This document shows positions 43,141 through 52,788 of a stretch of 64,000 nucleotides of DNA, one piece after another (the first letter of the stretch is position 1; every line of letters begins with the position of its first letter). The notes under the pieces were generated by a model. It had not been told where the DNA came from and did no database searches. It saw only the letters and a list, made by a program, of their open reading frames with translations. Both the position numbers and the translations under genes were made by a program. The stretch comes from Hyphomicrobiales bacterium 4NK60-0047b (lineage in GTDB: Bacteria > Pseudomonadota > Alphaproteobacteria > Rhizobiales > HXMU1428-3): contig BAABWY010000003.1 of NCBI GenBank assembly GCA_040367435.1, positions 327,079 through 391,078 of the forward strand, written 5' to 3'.

Positions 43141-44754
43141 ATGGCAAAAGACTTAACTAACTGGAATCCTGAAGATGAGCAGCAATGGCTGTCATCAGGA
43201 AAAAGCATAGCTAACCGAAATTTATGGATCTCAATTCCTAGTTTATTATGTGGTTTTGCTGTTTGGTTATTTTGGGGCATCATCACCGTTCAAATGCTGA
43301 ACCTTGGTTTTCCCTTTAGCAAACCGGAACTCTTTACATTAATGGCGATTGCAGGTTTATCCGGTGCGACCCTTCGGATACCAAGTTCCTTCTTTATTCG
43401 CTTAGCTGGTGGCCGGAATACTATTTTTCTAACGACAACTTTGCTCATCCTACCAGCCCTCGGTACTGGCCTAGCTCTTCAAAACCCAGACACGCCTTTA
43501 TGGCACTTTCAATTGCTTGCTCTTTTATCTGGCTTTGGTGGCGGAAACTTTGCTTCCTCTATGTCTAACATTAGCTTCTTTTTTCCCAAGAAAGTTCAAG
43601 GCTACTCACTCGGGATGAATGCCGGTTTGGGAAACTTTGGTGTTACCACTATGCAAATTTTAGTGCCCCTTGTTATGACTACAGCCCTCTTTGCCGGGGA
43701 TGCCATGCTCCTCAAAAATACTAGTGGCACATTAATTGGTAAAATACCTGTTGGAACAGAAACCTTTATTCAAAATGCTGGTTACATTTGGTTGTGTTTC
43801 TTAATTCCACTTTCCATCGCTTCCTGGATGGGGATGAATAATATTATTGATGAACATGTTTCCCCTAATATTGGTGGCACCTTAAATGCATTTTTCAAAA
43901 TCATCATTATGCTATCACTCGGCCTTACCATAGCAGCTCTAGGTTTGTATCTCATGCTTCCGACAAGCGCGAATGGTTCAGGGCTTAATGTTGATAAATT
44001 AATCATTCTTCCTCTTGTGGTTGCTGCCACCGTCTTTGCCTTAAAAATTCTACCTCTTGGCAAAGATTACAAAGACGGGTTAGCTCGCCAATATAAGATC
44101 TTCAACAATAAACACACCTGGGCCATGACGGTTATTTACACCATGACCTTTGGGTCTTTCATTGGCTATTCAGCAGCCCTTGCTCTTTCAATTAAAGTTA
44201 TTTTTGGTTTTCAGCATTTAATGGTCGACGGAGTTTTAACTCACAATACTGCCAACCCAAATGGGCCTTCTGCCCTGATGTATGCTTGGATGGGGCCTTT
44301 CATTGGGGCGCTTATTCGGCCTATTGGCGGGATGATTGCCGATAAAATTGGCGGCGCTAAAGTCACACAGATCATCTCTGTGATTATGGTCGCTAGCGCT
44401 TTGGGTGTTGCTTACTATATGAAGCAAGCTTATGCCTCTGCGACCCCCGAGCAATTTTTCTGGCCGTTCCTAATCTTATTCCTCATCTTGTTCGCTGCGA
44501 CTGGTATAGGCAATGGCTCAACATTTAGGACCATTGCAATGGTCTTTGATAAGGAACAGGCCGGCCCCGTTCTTGGCTGGACATCAGCCATTGCTGCGTA
44601 TGGAGCTTTCTATATCCCTAAAGTGCTTGGCGAAAACATCAAGGCTGCCACACCTGAATATGCGCTTTACGGTTTTGCTGCCTTTTACACCATCTGCATC
44701 ATCATCAATTGGTGGTTCTACCTTCGCAAAAACGCATATGTACAGAACCCATAA
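43141..44754 (+). CDS. narK: Nitrate/nitrite transporter, NarK family (second copy, NarK2-like)
   Basis: This 537-residue major facilitator protein has 12-14 helices, an N-terminal DLTNWNPEDEQQWLSSGKSIANRNLW lead typical of NarK2, signatures LLSGFGGGNFASSMSNISFFFP and GGMIADKIGGAKVT, and FATGIGNGSTFRTIAM-like late segment. NarK2-type proteins exchange nitrate for nitrite. ATG 43141 is preferred with AAGGTGG upstream, although the spacing is long; ATG 43120 is in frame. It is 15 nt before narG, so it is in the nar operon. Confidence 0.92.
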   Translation: MAKDLTNWNPEDEQQWLSSGKSIANRNLWISIPSLLCGFAVWLFWGIITVQMLNLGFPFSKPELFTLMAIAGLSGATLRIPSSFFIRLAGGRNTIFLTTTLLILPALGTGLALQNPDTPLWHFQLLALLSGFGGGNFASSMSNISFFFPKKVQGYSLGMNAGLGNFGVTTMQILVPLVMTTALFAGDAMLLKNTSGTLIGKIPVGTETFIQNAGYIWLCFLIPLSIASWMGMNNIIDEHVSPNIGGTLNAFFKIIIMLSLGLTIAALGLYLMLPTSANGSGLNVDKLIILPLVVAATVFALKILPLGKDYKDGLARQYKIFNNKHTWAMTVIYTMTFGSFIGYSAALALSIKVIFGFQHLMVDGVLTHNTANPNGPSALMYAWMGPFIGALIRPIGGMIADKIGGAKVTQIISVIMVASALGVAYYMKQAYASATPEQFFWPFLILFLILFAATGIGNGSTFRTIAMVFDKEQAGPVLGWTSAIAAYGAFYIPKVLGENIKAATPEYALYGFAAFYTICIIINWWFYLRKNAYVQNP

Positions 44755-44769
44755 ATCGAGAGAAATATC

Positions 44770-47700
44770 ATGAGCCATATTTTAGATAAATTGACTTTCT
44801 TTACAAACAAGGCATCTGAAACCTTCTCTGAAGGTCATGGAGTGACAACAGACGAAAACCGTGAATGGGAACGCGCTTACAGAAATCGTTGGTCCCATGA
44901 CAAGGTGGTCCGCTCGACCCATGGTGTGAATTGCACGGGGTCATGTAGTTGGAAAATTTACGTAAAAAGCGGTCTTGTCACCTGGGAAACTCAACAAACT
45001 GATTATCCGCGCACTCGGCCAGATTTACCCAATCACGAACCACGTGGTTGCGCGCGCGGTGCAAGTTTTAGTTGGTACCTCTATAGCTCTGCTCGTTTAA
45101 AATACCCAATGATCCGCTCGAAGCTTTTAAGAAGTTGGCGCGCGACAAAGCTTATTCATAAAGACCCGGTTGATGCCTGGGCGTCTCTTATGAGCGATAC
45201 AGAATTAACAACAGAGTATAAACAAGCACGCGGCCTTGGTGGTATGGTTAGAGTAAGTTGGGATGAAGCCAATGAAATAATCGCCGCGTCTAATGTTTAT
45301 ACAGCCAAAACCTATGGGCCAGATCGTATCATTGGTTTCTCTCCCATTCCTGCGATGTCTATGATTTCATATGCTGCAGGTAGCCGATACTTATCGTTAA
45401 TTGGTGGCACATGTATGAGCTTTTACGATTGGTATTGTGATCTGCCGCCCAGTTCACCACAGGTTTGGGGGGAGCAAACGGATGTTCCTGAAAGTGCTGA
45501 TTGGTACAACTCATCTTATATCATTGCCTGGGGGTCTAATGTCCCGCAAACAAGAACTCCTGACGCTCATTTTTTTACTGAGGCACGATATAACGGCACA
45601 AAAACAGTTGCCGTCACACCTGATTATAGCGAGGTTGCCAAACTTTCTGATAGCTGGATGCCTGTGCGGCAAGGTACAGACAGTGCCATGGCTATGGCTA
45701 TGGGGCATGTCATCTTGAAGGAATTTCATCTTTCTGGAAAAAGTGAATATTTTGATGATTACTGCCGCATGTACACTGACATGCCGTTTCTTGTCATTCT
45801 CGATAAGAAAGACGGGCTTGATGAAAAAGATGGAACTTATGTGCCAGGCCGGACTTTGCGGGCGTCTGATTTTGATAGCAATTTAGGAGAAGAAAAAAAC
45901 ACTGACTGGAAGCCAGTTATCTATGATGCCAACACGAATAAGGTTGTTGTGCCAAACGGCACTGTTGGCTCTCGCTGGGATGAAAGCGGCAAATGGAATA
46001 TGGAAGCCAAGAACGTGGCTGATGGCTCAGAAATCTGGCCGGAAGTTTCTCTACTAAACACGAAAGATGAAGTGATCTCTGCTGGTTTTCCTTATTTTGG
46101 AAACCTTGAAAATGATCAACCCATTTTTGCTCATACTGAACATGACAGCATACAACAGCGCAATATCCCAGCGCGCCGTATAAGCTTGGGTGAGAACAAA
46201 GATGTACTTGTCGCAACCGTTTTTGACCTTCTCATTGCAAACTATGGTATCGACAGGGGTTTAGGCGGGGAGAATGTTGCAACGTCCCTTGAAGATGATA
46301 TTCCCTACACACCGGCCTGGCAGGAAAAAATAACCGGGGTCCCTGCGGAACAGGTCACACGAATAGCACGTGAGTTTGCTGACAATGCAGACAAAACGCG
46401 CGGCCGTTCCATGGTGATTTTAGGGGCTGCCATTAATCATTGGTATCATATGGATATGATCTATCGTGGCATTATAAACATGCTGATGATGTGCGGTTGC
46501 ATTGGTAAATCTGGTGGAGGTTGGTCTCACTATGTAGGGCAAGAAAAACTACGGCCTCAAACCGGATGGCAACCTTTGGCGTTTGCGCTTGATTGGCATC
46601 GCCCACCACGTCACATGAATTCAACCAGCTTTTTCTATAACCATTCAAACCAATGGCGATATGAAAAATTGGAAGTAGATGAAATCCTCTCACCCTTAGC
46701 GGATAAAGATAAATGGAAAGATTATTCTCTTATCGACTGCAATGTCAGGTCTGAGCGTATGGGGTGGCTTCCTTCTGCTCCGCAGTTAGAAGAAAATCCT
46801 TTAAAATTATCAAAGCAGGCTCAAGCAGCGGGCAAAGATCCAAAGGACTATATTACAGGAAAATTGAAAGACGGGTCATTGCGCATGTCATGCGAAGACC
46901 CTGACAATCCGAAGAACTTTCCACGTAATATGTTCATCTGGCGATCTAACATTTTAGGGTCTTCAGGCAAGGGGCATGAATATATGCTCAAACATCTTCT
47001 TGGTACAACCAATGGTGTGCTTGGAAAAGACCTTGGTGAGCTTGGTGGCCCTAAACCAAAAGAAGTTGAGTGGCATGAGGAAGCACCAGAGGGTAAATTA
47101 GATCTAGTTGTCACGTTAGATTTTAGAATGTCGACCACTTGCATGTATTCGGACATCGTTTTGCCTTCAGCCACTTGGTATGAAAAAAACGACCTTAATA
47201 CATCTGATATGCATCCCTTTATCCATCCGCTTTCAAGGGCTGTTGATCCGGCCTGGGAATCTCGCAGTGATTGGAATATCTATAAAGGAATTGCTGAAAA
47301 ATTCTCAGAGCTTTGCGTTGGTCATTTAGGGACAGAAACTGATGTTGTAGCTCTTCCGATATTACATGACACTCCGGCTGAACTTGCTCAAGGTATTGAC
47401 GTGAAAGAATGGAAGTCTGGTGATTGTGAAGCAATTCCAGGTAAAACCATGCCGAACTACATCTCTGTGGAGAGGGATTACCCAAACACTTATAAAAAAT
47501 TTACAGCCCTTGGCCCTCTCATGACCAAGATTGGTAATGGTGGCAAGGGAATTTCCTGGAATACCGAAAATGAAGTCGAGTTTTTAGGGCAATTAAATCA
47601 TACGGTTACTAAGGAAGGCATCTCACACGGCCTTCCATGCATTGAAACTGATATTGATGCCGCTGAAGTTGTTCTGTCTCTAGCACCAGAGACAAATGGA

Positions 47701-48549
47701 CAGGTTGCTGTAAAGGCATGGCAAGCCCTTGGGAACTTTACTGGCCGCGACCATACTCATTTGGCCAAACCTAAAGAAGATGAGAAAATTCGCTTTAGAG
47801 ATATTCAGGCACAACCTAGAAAAATCATTTCGTCTCCCACATGGAGCGGTTTAGAAGATGAGCATGTTAGCTACAATGCGGGCTATACAAATGTGCATGA
47901 ACTCATCCCTTGGCGTACTTTAACCGGACGCCAACAGTTCTACCAAGATCATGAATGGATGAGAGATTTTGGTGAAGGGCTTTGTGTCTACAAACCTCCG
48001 ATTAATACCAAGACCATTGCGCCGGTAATTGATGAATTTGGTAAGGGACGCAAACAAGTTGTCCTCAACTGGATTACACCGCACCAAAAATGGGGCATTC
48101 ACAGCACCTACTCTGAAAACCTATTGATGTTGACTCTCAGCCGCGGTGGCCCTGTGGTTTGGATTAGTGAAGTTGATGCTAAAAAAATCGATGTCAAGGA
48201 CAATGACTGGATTGAACTTTACAACACCAATGGTGCTATCTCAGCAAGAGCGATTGTTTCGCAGCGTGTCCCTGAGGGAATGAGCATGATGTATCACGCG
48301 CAAGAGAAAATCATCAATACACCAGGTGCTGAGACTACTGGCACCAGAGGCGGCATTCATAACTCTGTCACACGGGCAGTAGTGAAGCCAACACATATGA
48401 TCGGTGGATATGCTCAACTTTCATACGGCTTTAATTATTACGGAACCGTAGGGTCGAACCGAGATGAGTTCGTGATTGTTAGAAAAGTAGACAAAGTAAA
48501 TTGGTTAGAAAACCCAGATGAGAATCTTGACCATGAGGAGATTGCATAA
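44770..48549 (+). CDS. narG: Respiratory nitrate reductase alpha subunit
   Basis: This 1259-residue Mo-bis-MGD subunit has the FS0 cluster ligands in THGVNCTGSCSWK (His, Cys, Cys) and in PRGCARGASFSW (Cys), and the Mo-site region with DWYCDLPPSSPQVWGEQTDVPESADWY. C-terminal molybdopterin-dinucleotide binding segments (TYSENLLMLTLSRGGPVVWI) are present. It reduces nitrate to nitrite at the cytoplasmic side of the membrane with electrons from NarH and NarI. Length is normal and no frameshift is seen. The stop overlaps the narH start (TAATG). Confidence 0.98.
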   Translation: MSHILDKLTFFTNKASETFSEGHGVTTDENREWERAYRNRWSHDKVVRSTHGVNCTGSCSWKIYVKSGLVTWETQQTDYPRTRPDLPNHEPRGCARGASFSWYLYSSARLKYPMIRSKLLRSWRATKLIHKDPVDAWASLMSDTELTTEYKQARGLGGMVRVSWDEANEIIAASNVYTAKTYGPDRIIGFSPIPAMSMISYAAGSRYLSLIGGTCMSFYDWYCDLPPSSPQVWGEQTDVPESADWYNSSYIIAWGSNVPQTRTPDAHFFTEARYNGTKTVAVTPDYSEVAKLSDSWMPVRQGTDSAMAMAMGHVILKEFHLSGKSEYFDDYCRMYTDMPFLVILDKKDGLDEKDGTYVPGRTLRASDFDSNLGEEKNTDWKPVIYDANTNKVVVPNGTVGSRWDESGKWNMEAKNVADGSEIWPEVSLLNTKDEVISAGFPYFGNLENDQPIFAHTEHDSIQQRNIPARRISLGENKDVLVATVFDLLIANYGIDRGLGGENVATSLEDDIPYTPAWQEKITGVPAEQVTRIAREFADNADKTRGRSMVILGAAINHWYHMDMIYRGIINMLMMCGCIGKSGGGWSHYVGQEKLRPQTGWQPLAFALDWHRPPRHMNSTSFFYNHSNQWRYEKLEVDEILSPLADKDKWKDYSLIDCNVRSERMGWLPSAPQLEENPLKLSKQAQAAGKDPKDYITGKLKDGSLRMSCEDPDNPKNFPRNMFIWRSNILGSSGKGHEYMLKHLLGTTNGVLGKDLGELGGPKPKEVEWHEEAPEGKLDLVVTLDFRMSTTCMYSDIVLPSATWYEKNDLNTSDMHPFIHPLSRAVDPAWESRSDWNIYKGIAEKFSELCVGHLGTETDVVALPILHDTPAELAQGIDVKEWKSGDCEAIPGKTMPNYISVERDYPNTYKKFTALGPLMTKIGNGGKGISWNTENEVEFLGQLNHTVTKEGISHGLPCIETDIDAAEVVLSLAPETNGQVAVKAWQALGNFTGRDHTHLAKPKEDEKIRFRDIQAQPRKIISSPTWSGLEDEHVSYNAGYTNVHELIPWRTLTGRQQFYQDHEWMRDFGEGLCVYKPPINTKTIAPVIDEFGKGRKQVVLNWITPHQKWGIHSTYSENLLMLTLSRGGPVVWISEVDAKKIDVKDNDWIELYNTNGAISARAIVSQRVPEGMSMMYHAQEKIINTPGAETTGTRGGIHNSVTRAVVKPTHMIGGYAQLSYGFNYYGTVGSNRDEFVIVRKVDKVNWLENPDENLDHEEIA

Positions 48550-50120
48550 TGAAAATTCGTGCTCAAATTGGAAAGGTTCTTAACCTGGATAAATGCATTG
48601 GCTGTCATACTTGCTCTGTCACTTGCAAAAATGTTTGGACATCTCGTCAGGGTGTTGAATATGCCTGGTTTAATAATGTTGAATCAAAACCTGGTGTTGG
48701 TTATCCGCGCAAATGGGAAGATCAAAAAGTCTGGAATGGGGGCTGGGAGCGTAAATCTAATGGTAGCCTCACTCCTAAAATGGGAGGCAAATTCAGGCTA
48801 TTAGCCAAAATTTTTGCCAACCCTGATTTGCCTGAAATTGATGATTATTACGAACCCTTTACTTTCGAGTATGAGCGCTTGCAAAAAGCACCATCTTCGA
48901 CAGCGATGCCCACGGCAAGGGCTCATTCAGCAATCACTGGTAAAAAAATGGAAAAACCAGAATGGGGCCCAAACTGGGAAGAAATTCTTGGCGGTGAGTT
49001 TTCTGAGCGAAGTGAAGACTATAATTTTGAAACCATCCAAAAAGAACTTTACGGTGAATTTGAAAATACATTCATGATGTATCTCCCGCGCCTTTGCGAA
49101 CATTGCCTCAACCCAACCTGCGTTGCGTCATGCCCAAGTGGCGCTATTTATAAACGCGAAGAAGACGGCATTGTGCTTATCGACCAAGACAAATGCCGCG
49201 GCTGGCGCATGTGTGTCTCTGGCTGTCCCTACAAGAAGATCTACTATAACTGGCAATCAGGTAAATCTGAGAAATGTACATTTTGCTATCCACGGATTGA
49301 AGCCGGTGACCCTACAGTTTGTTCTGAGACCTGTGTTGGGCGCATTCGTTATTTGGGCGTCATGCTTTATGATGCAGATAAAATCAAAGAAGCTGCGAGC
49401 ATTGAAGATCCTGAAGACCTATATCAAGCTCAGTTAGATATTTTCCTTGACCCTCATGACCCTGAAGTTATTGCACAAGCAAGAAAAGATGGTGTTCCTG
49501 AGAGCTGGATTGAAGGGGCGCAAAATTCACCGGTTTATAAAATGGCGATGGATTGGAAGGTTGCGTTCCCGCTTCACCCTGAATATCGCACGCTGCCTAT
49601 GGTTTGGTATATCCCGCCATTGTCACCTATTCAAAATGCGGCTGAAAAAGGACAGATTGACATGGCTGGTGTTATTCCAGATGTTCACAAGTTACGTATT
49701 CCTGTGAAATATCTAGCTAACCTTTTAACAGCTGGCAAAGAAGAGCCTGTGGTTCATGCCCTAGAGAGAATGATCGCTATGCGGGAATTTAAACGCGGGC
49801 AAAATGTCGATGGTGAAAGCAACAAAGAGCTTCTCTCTCAAGTTGGTCTTGATGAAAACACCGTCAACGATATGTACCGCATCATGGCGTTAGCTAGTTA
49901 CGAAGATCGTTTTAATATTCCAACGAACCACAAAGAGTATGCGGGTGAGACACCCTTTGATAATGAAATTCCGTTTGATACTCGCTCTGCTTGTGGGTTT
50001 AGTTTTGGCAATGGCTGTTCTGGTGGGACAAGCAAACCAAATCTATTTGGCGCTAAAACTCATCAAAACACTATGAATGGAAGACTACATGAACCTGGCT
50101 CAAAAGGAGGTCGCTCATGA
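48549..50120 (+). CDS. narH: Respiratory nitrate reductase beta subunit
   Basis: This 523-residue iron-sulfur subunit has four cluster motifs: CIGCHTCSVTCKNVW, CEHCLNPTCVASCPSG, CRGWRMCVSGCP (Trp in place of a Cys, giving the [3Fe-4S] cluster) and CTFCYPR with CSETCVG. It carries electrons from NarI heme to NarG. It overlaps narJ by 4 nt (ATGA). Length and motif order are normal. Confidence 0.98.
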   Translation: MKIRAQIGKVLNLDKCIGCHTCSVTCKNVWTSRQGVEYAWFNNVESKPGVGYPRKWEDQKVWNGGWERKSNGSLTPKMGGKFRLLAKIFANPDLPEIDDYYEPFTFEYERLQKAPSSTAMPTARAHSAITGKKMEKPEWGPNWEEILGGEFSERSEDYNFETIQKELYGEFENTFMMYLPRLCEHCLNPTCVASCPSGAIYKREEDGIVLIDQDKCRGWRMCVSGCPYKKIYYNWQSGKSEKCTFCYPRIEAGDPTVCSETCVGRIRYLGVMLYDADKIKEAASIEDPEDLYQAQLDIFLDPHDPEVIAQARKDGVPESWIEGAQNSPVYKMAMDWKVAFPLHPEYRTLPMVWYIPPLSPIQNAAEKGQIDMAGVIPDVHKLRIPVKYLANLLTAGKEEPVVHALERMIAMREFKRGQNVDGESNKELLSQVGLDENTVNDMYRIMALASYEDRFNIPTNHKEYAGETPFDNEIPFDTRSACGFSFGNGCSGGTSKPNLFGAKTHQNTMNGRLHEPGSKGGRS

Positions 50121-50806
50121 AAACCTTTAAGATCTTAGGATTATTACTCACCTACCCGGAAGGCTCCGTTTTAAAAGCTCATGATGAATTGCTTCAAGTC
50201 ATACAAGATGAAGCGATTTTACCAAAAGGTGCGATTAAAAAAATTGAACATTTTATCGATGTTCAAAACAACAAAGAGCTTTTAGAAATCCAAGAAGATT
50301 ATGTTGACCTCTTTGATCGCGGGCGCGCTCATTGCCTTCACCTTTTTGAACATATTCACGGAGAGTCTAGAGACCGCGGCCAGGCTATGGTCGACCTGAT
50401 AGAGACCTATAAATCCAAAGGTGTTTATATCGATAATAATGAGCTTCCTGATTATCTCCCTCTTTTCATGGAATATCTTTCTCATTGCTCTTTTCATGAA
50501 GCAAGCGATCTCTTAGGCGATGCTATTGATGTGATTGCGGTGATTGGCAAAAAGTTAGAAAAACGCGGCTCCATTTACGCTGAGGTTTTTTCTGCGATTG
50601 AGGTGCTTTCCTCTGTTAAGCCCGATAAAACTAAAATTACCCAGGCGATAGCAGAAGCGCCTAAAGACCCTGAAACACTAGAAGAGTTAGACGAAGAATG
50701 GAAAGAGGCGGAAGCGTTCAGCGGCGACCCTGTTGCTGATTGTAATAGCTGCAACGCGTTTCCAAATGCGACTGAGGCTTTGAACAAACAAATGGGAGGT
50801 GCTTAA
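50117..50806 (+). CDS. narJ: Nitrate reductase assembly chaperone
   Basis: This 229-residue cytoplasmic TorD/NarJ-type protein has LGLLLTYPEG at the N terminus and the core DLFDRGRAHCLHLFEHIHGESRDRGQAMVDL, then ELPDYLPLFMEYLS. It keeps apo-NarGH competent for cofactor insertion and membrane docking. It overlaps narH and precedes narI by a single base. Confidence 0.96.
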   Translation: MKTFKILGLLLTYPEGSVLKAHDELLQVIQDEAILPKGAIKKIEHFIDVQNNKELLEIQEDYVDLFDRGRAHCLHLFEHIHGESRDRGQAMVDLIETYKSKGVYIDNNELPDYLPLFMEYLSHCSFHEASDLLGDAIDVIAVIGKKLEKRGSIYAEVFSAIEVLSSVKPDKTKITQAIAEAPKDPETLEELDEEWKEAEAFSGDPVADCNSCNAFPNATEALNKQMGGA

Positions 50807-50807
50807 A

Positions 50808-51503
50808 ATGGCGTTAGATTATATTCATGAATTTCTATTCGGATATTATCCTTATATTTGCCTGGCTGTTTTTATTATTGGCAGTGCTCTTCGATATGAC
50901 CGGGACCAATATTCCTGGAAAGCAGACTCAAGCCAATTGCTGCGAAAAAAAGGGATGGGACTTGGAAGTAATTTATTTCACATTGGCATCATATTGCTTT
51001 TTTTCGGTCATTTAGTTGGTCTTTTAATGCCCCATGCTGTTTATCATCATTTCATGACGGCAGAGGCCAAACAATTAATGGCTATGGTAGCTGGAGGTAT
51101 TTTCGGCACTATCTGTTTCATCGGTATGACCATCTTGTTAAAACGCCGGCTGTTTGATGAGCGTATACGCGCCACAAGCAAACCATCAGATATTATGATT
51201 TTAGTCCTTCTTTATATTCAGCTGATTTTAGGTTTAATCACCATTCCTTTTTCAGCCCAACACCCTGATGGTAGCTCAATGATTGCTCTTGCTAATTGGG
51301 CGCAATACATTGTGACATTTCGCTCTGGTGCTGCTGACTTCATCGTTAATGAAGCTCTTGTTTTCAAGCTTCATCTGGTTTTAGGAACAACTATCTTCCT
51401 AATTTTCCCGTTTACTCGTTTGGTACATATATTCAGTGGTGTTTCCGCGCCTTTGAAATATCTATTCCGCTCTGGCTATCAAATTGTACGAAAGAGAGGT
51501 TAG
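50808..51503 (+). CDS. narI: Respiratory nitrate reductase gamma subunit (cytochrome b)
   Basis: This 231-residue membrane protein has five helices and heme-ligand histidines in LFHIGIILLFFGHLVGLLMPH and in FKLHLVLGTTIFLIFPFTRLVHIFSG. It oxidises quinol and passes electrons to NarH. ATG 50808 has GGAGG right before it and follows the narJ stop by one base; the longer GTG start at 50799 would overlap narJ. The next gene starts 4 nt after the stop. Confidence 0.96.
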   Translation: MALDYIHEFLFGYYPYICLAVFIIGSALRYDRDQYSWKADSSQLLRKKGMGLGSNLFHIGIILLFFGHLVGLLMPHAVYHHFMTAEAKQLMAMVAGGIFGTICFIGMTILLKRRLFDERIRATSKPSDIMILVLLYIQLILGLITIPFSAQHPDGSSMIALANWAQYIVTFRSGAADFIVNEALVFKLHLVLGTTIFLIFPFTRLVHIFSGVSAPLKYLFRSGYQIVRKRG

Positions 51504-51507
51504 CTCC

Positions 51508-51978
51508 ATGCCAATCATAATCAATAACATAGAGATATCGGATGATGACGTTCATGCAGAGATGCAACACCATCCGGCTGGCGGGGTTGATGAAGCGCGG
51601 CACCGCGCTGCCAGGGCTTTGGTTATAAGAAAATTACTCTTGCTAGAAGCTGTTGAAACAAACTTATTAAAGACAAGTGAAAACTGCACGCCTCAAGAGG
51701 AAGAAGAGGCAATTGACGCTTTGCTTCAAGAACATGTCACTGCCCCAATTGCTGATGATACTTATTGCTCGAGATATTACGAACAAAACAAGGAACGCTT
51801 TGTGGACAAGAAAACAAACAAGGTTTTGCCCTTTGAAATGGTCCGCCAATATATTCATGACTACCTACAAACAAGATCACTGCAAACTGGCATCAATCAA
51901 TATATTAAAATCTTAGCGGGTAAGGCAAAAATAGTTGGCTTTGAGCTCGATGGAGCAGACAGTCCACTTGTTCAATAA
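51508..51978 (+). CDS. NifM/SurA-like nar-operon protein lacking the parvulin domain
   Basis: This 156-residue protein follows narI, where many proteobacteria have a parvulin-type peptidyl-prolyl isomerase. Residues 1-90 resemble the helical N-terminal chaperone region (ARALVIRKLLLLEA, CSRYYEQNKERF). The segment FEMVRQYIHDYLQTRSLQTGINQYIKILAGKAKI resembles the helices that normally come after the isomerase core. The roughly 100-residue isomerase domain expected between them appears to be missing. ATG 51508 has AGAGGT seven bases upstream. It may still assist NarGHI assembly as a chaperone. Family assignment is from memory of such operons. Confidence 0.65.
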   Translation: MPIIINNIEISDDDVHAEMQHHPAGGVDEARHRAARALVIRKLLLLEAVETNLLKTSENCTPQEEEEAIDALLQEHVTAPIADDTYCSRYYEQNKERFVDKKTNKVLPFEMVRQYIHDYLQTRSLQTGINQYIKILAGKAKIVGFELDGADSPLVQ

Positions 51979-51990
51979 AATAGTCAGAAC

Positions 51991-52785
51991 TCACTTGATT
52001 TTTGCTTCTGAATTCATTGGTCTGCCGGCTGCGTACCAATAGCCGGTTCCCATCAAAACAGCACCTGAAACTGTATTGCCGATTGTCACCCAGAACAGGT
52101 TATATGCAGCTCCTATAAAACTTATTGTTTCTGGGTGCTCGGAAAACAATGCGAGTGAAAACACCGTCATGTTTGCAACGCTGTGTTCAAAGCCTGAGGC
52201 AATGAAAGCATAAAGACACCAAAAAATTATAATACATTTTGCAGTATCACTTTTTGTTCGGGCTGCCCCCCAAATAGCCAGACAAACAAGCCAATTACAT
52301 AACATTCCCCTTGCTACTAATTCAGCCGGTGTTCCCGACATTTTTTTGTAGGCTATTTGATGCAATAGATCTTGCCCTCCTTCCTGGAGAACAATGCCGC
52401 CGCCACCTATGATAAATAATAAGGCCAGGCCCAACGACCCTACTAAGTTGCCACCCCAAGTCGTTGCCCAAATTTTTATGGCATTCATTGTACTACAGGC
52501 TCTTGTTAATCGCCCTATAGCGGCATACATCGTGTGGCCTGTAAAAAGGTCGGCGCCGGCGAAGACTATTAATGTAAGGGCGATACCAAAACTGCCCCCC
52601 ATCACAAGGCTGCGAAATGAAGGTTCTACGGCTTGGCCAACGGAGAAGATGAGTAAGATCCCAATGCCAACATAAGCTCCCGCCATTAAACTAGATATGA
52701 TAAAGCCCAATGGATTATTATTTAAATTCTCAACTTTCTCTTTTGAGAGATCTGCGAAATAACATACTGTTTCTCGGATTGTCAT
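51991..52785 (-). CDS. Formate/nitrite transporter (FNT) family channel, probable nitrite transporter
   Basis: This 264-residue membrane protein has six helices and the FNT motifs GADLFTGHTMYAA, the gating-region WGGNLVGSLG, ASGFEHSVANMT and GNTVSGAVLMGTGYWYA. Known members carry formate or nitrite; beside nitrate reductase and an NO-reductase-like pair, nitrite is more likely. Start ATG with AAGAGG seven bases before. It is the last gene of the minus-strand NO-linked cluster and converges on the nar operon. Confidence 0.9.
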   Translation of the reverse strand: MTIRETVCYFADLSKEKVENLNNNPLGFIISSLMAGAYVGIGILLIFSVGQAVEPSFRSLVMGGSFGIALTLIVFAGADLFTGHTMYAAIGRLTRACSTMNAIKIWATTWGGNLVGSLGLALLFIIGGGGIVLQEGGQDLLHQIAYKKMSGTPAELVARGMLCNWLVCLAIWGAARTKSDTAKCIIIFWCLYAFIASGFEHSVANMTVFSLALFSEHPETISFIGAAYNLFWVTIGNTVSGAVLMGTGYWYAAGRPMNSEAKIK

Positions 52786-52788
52786 TCA

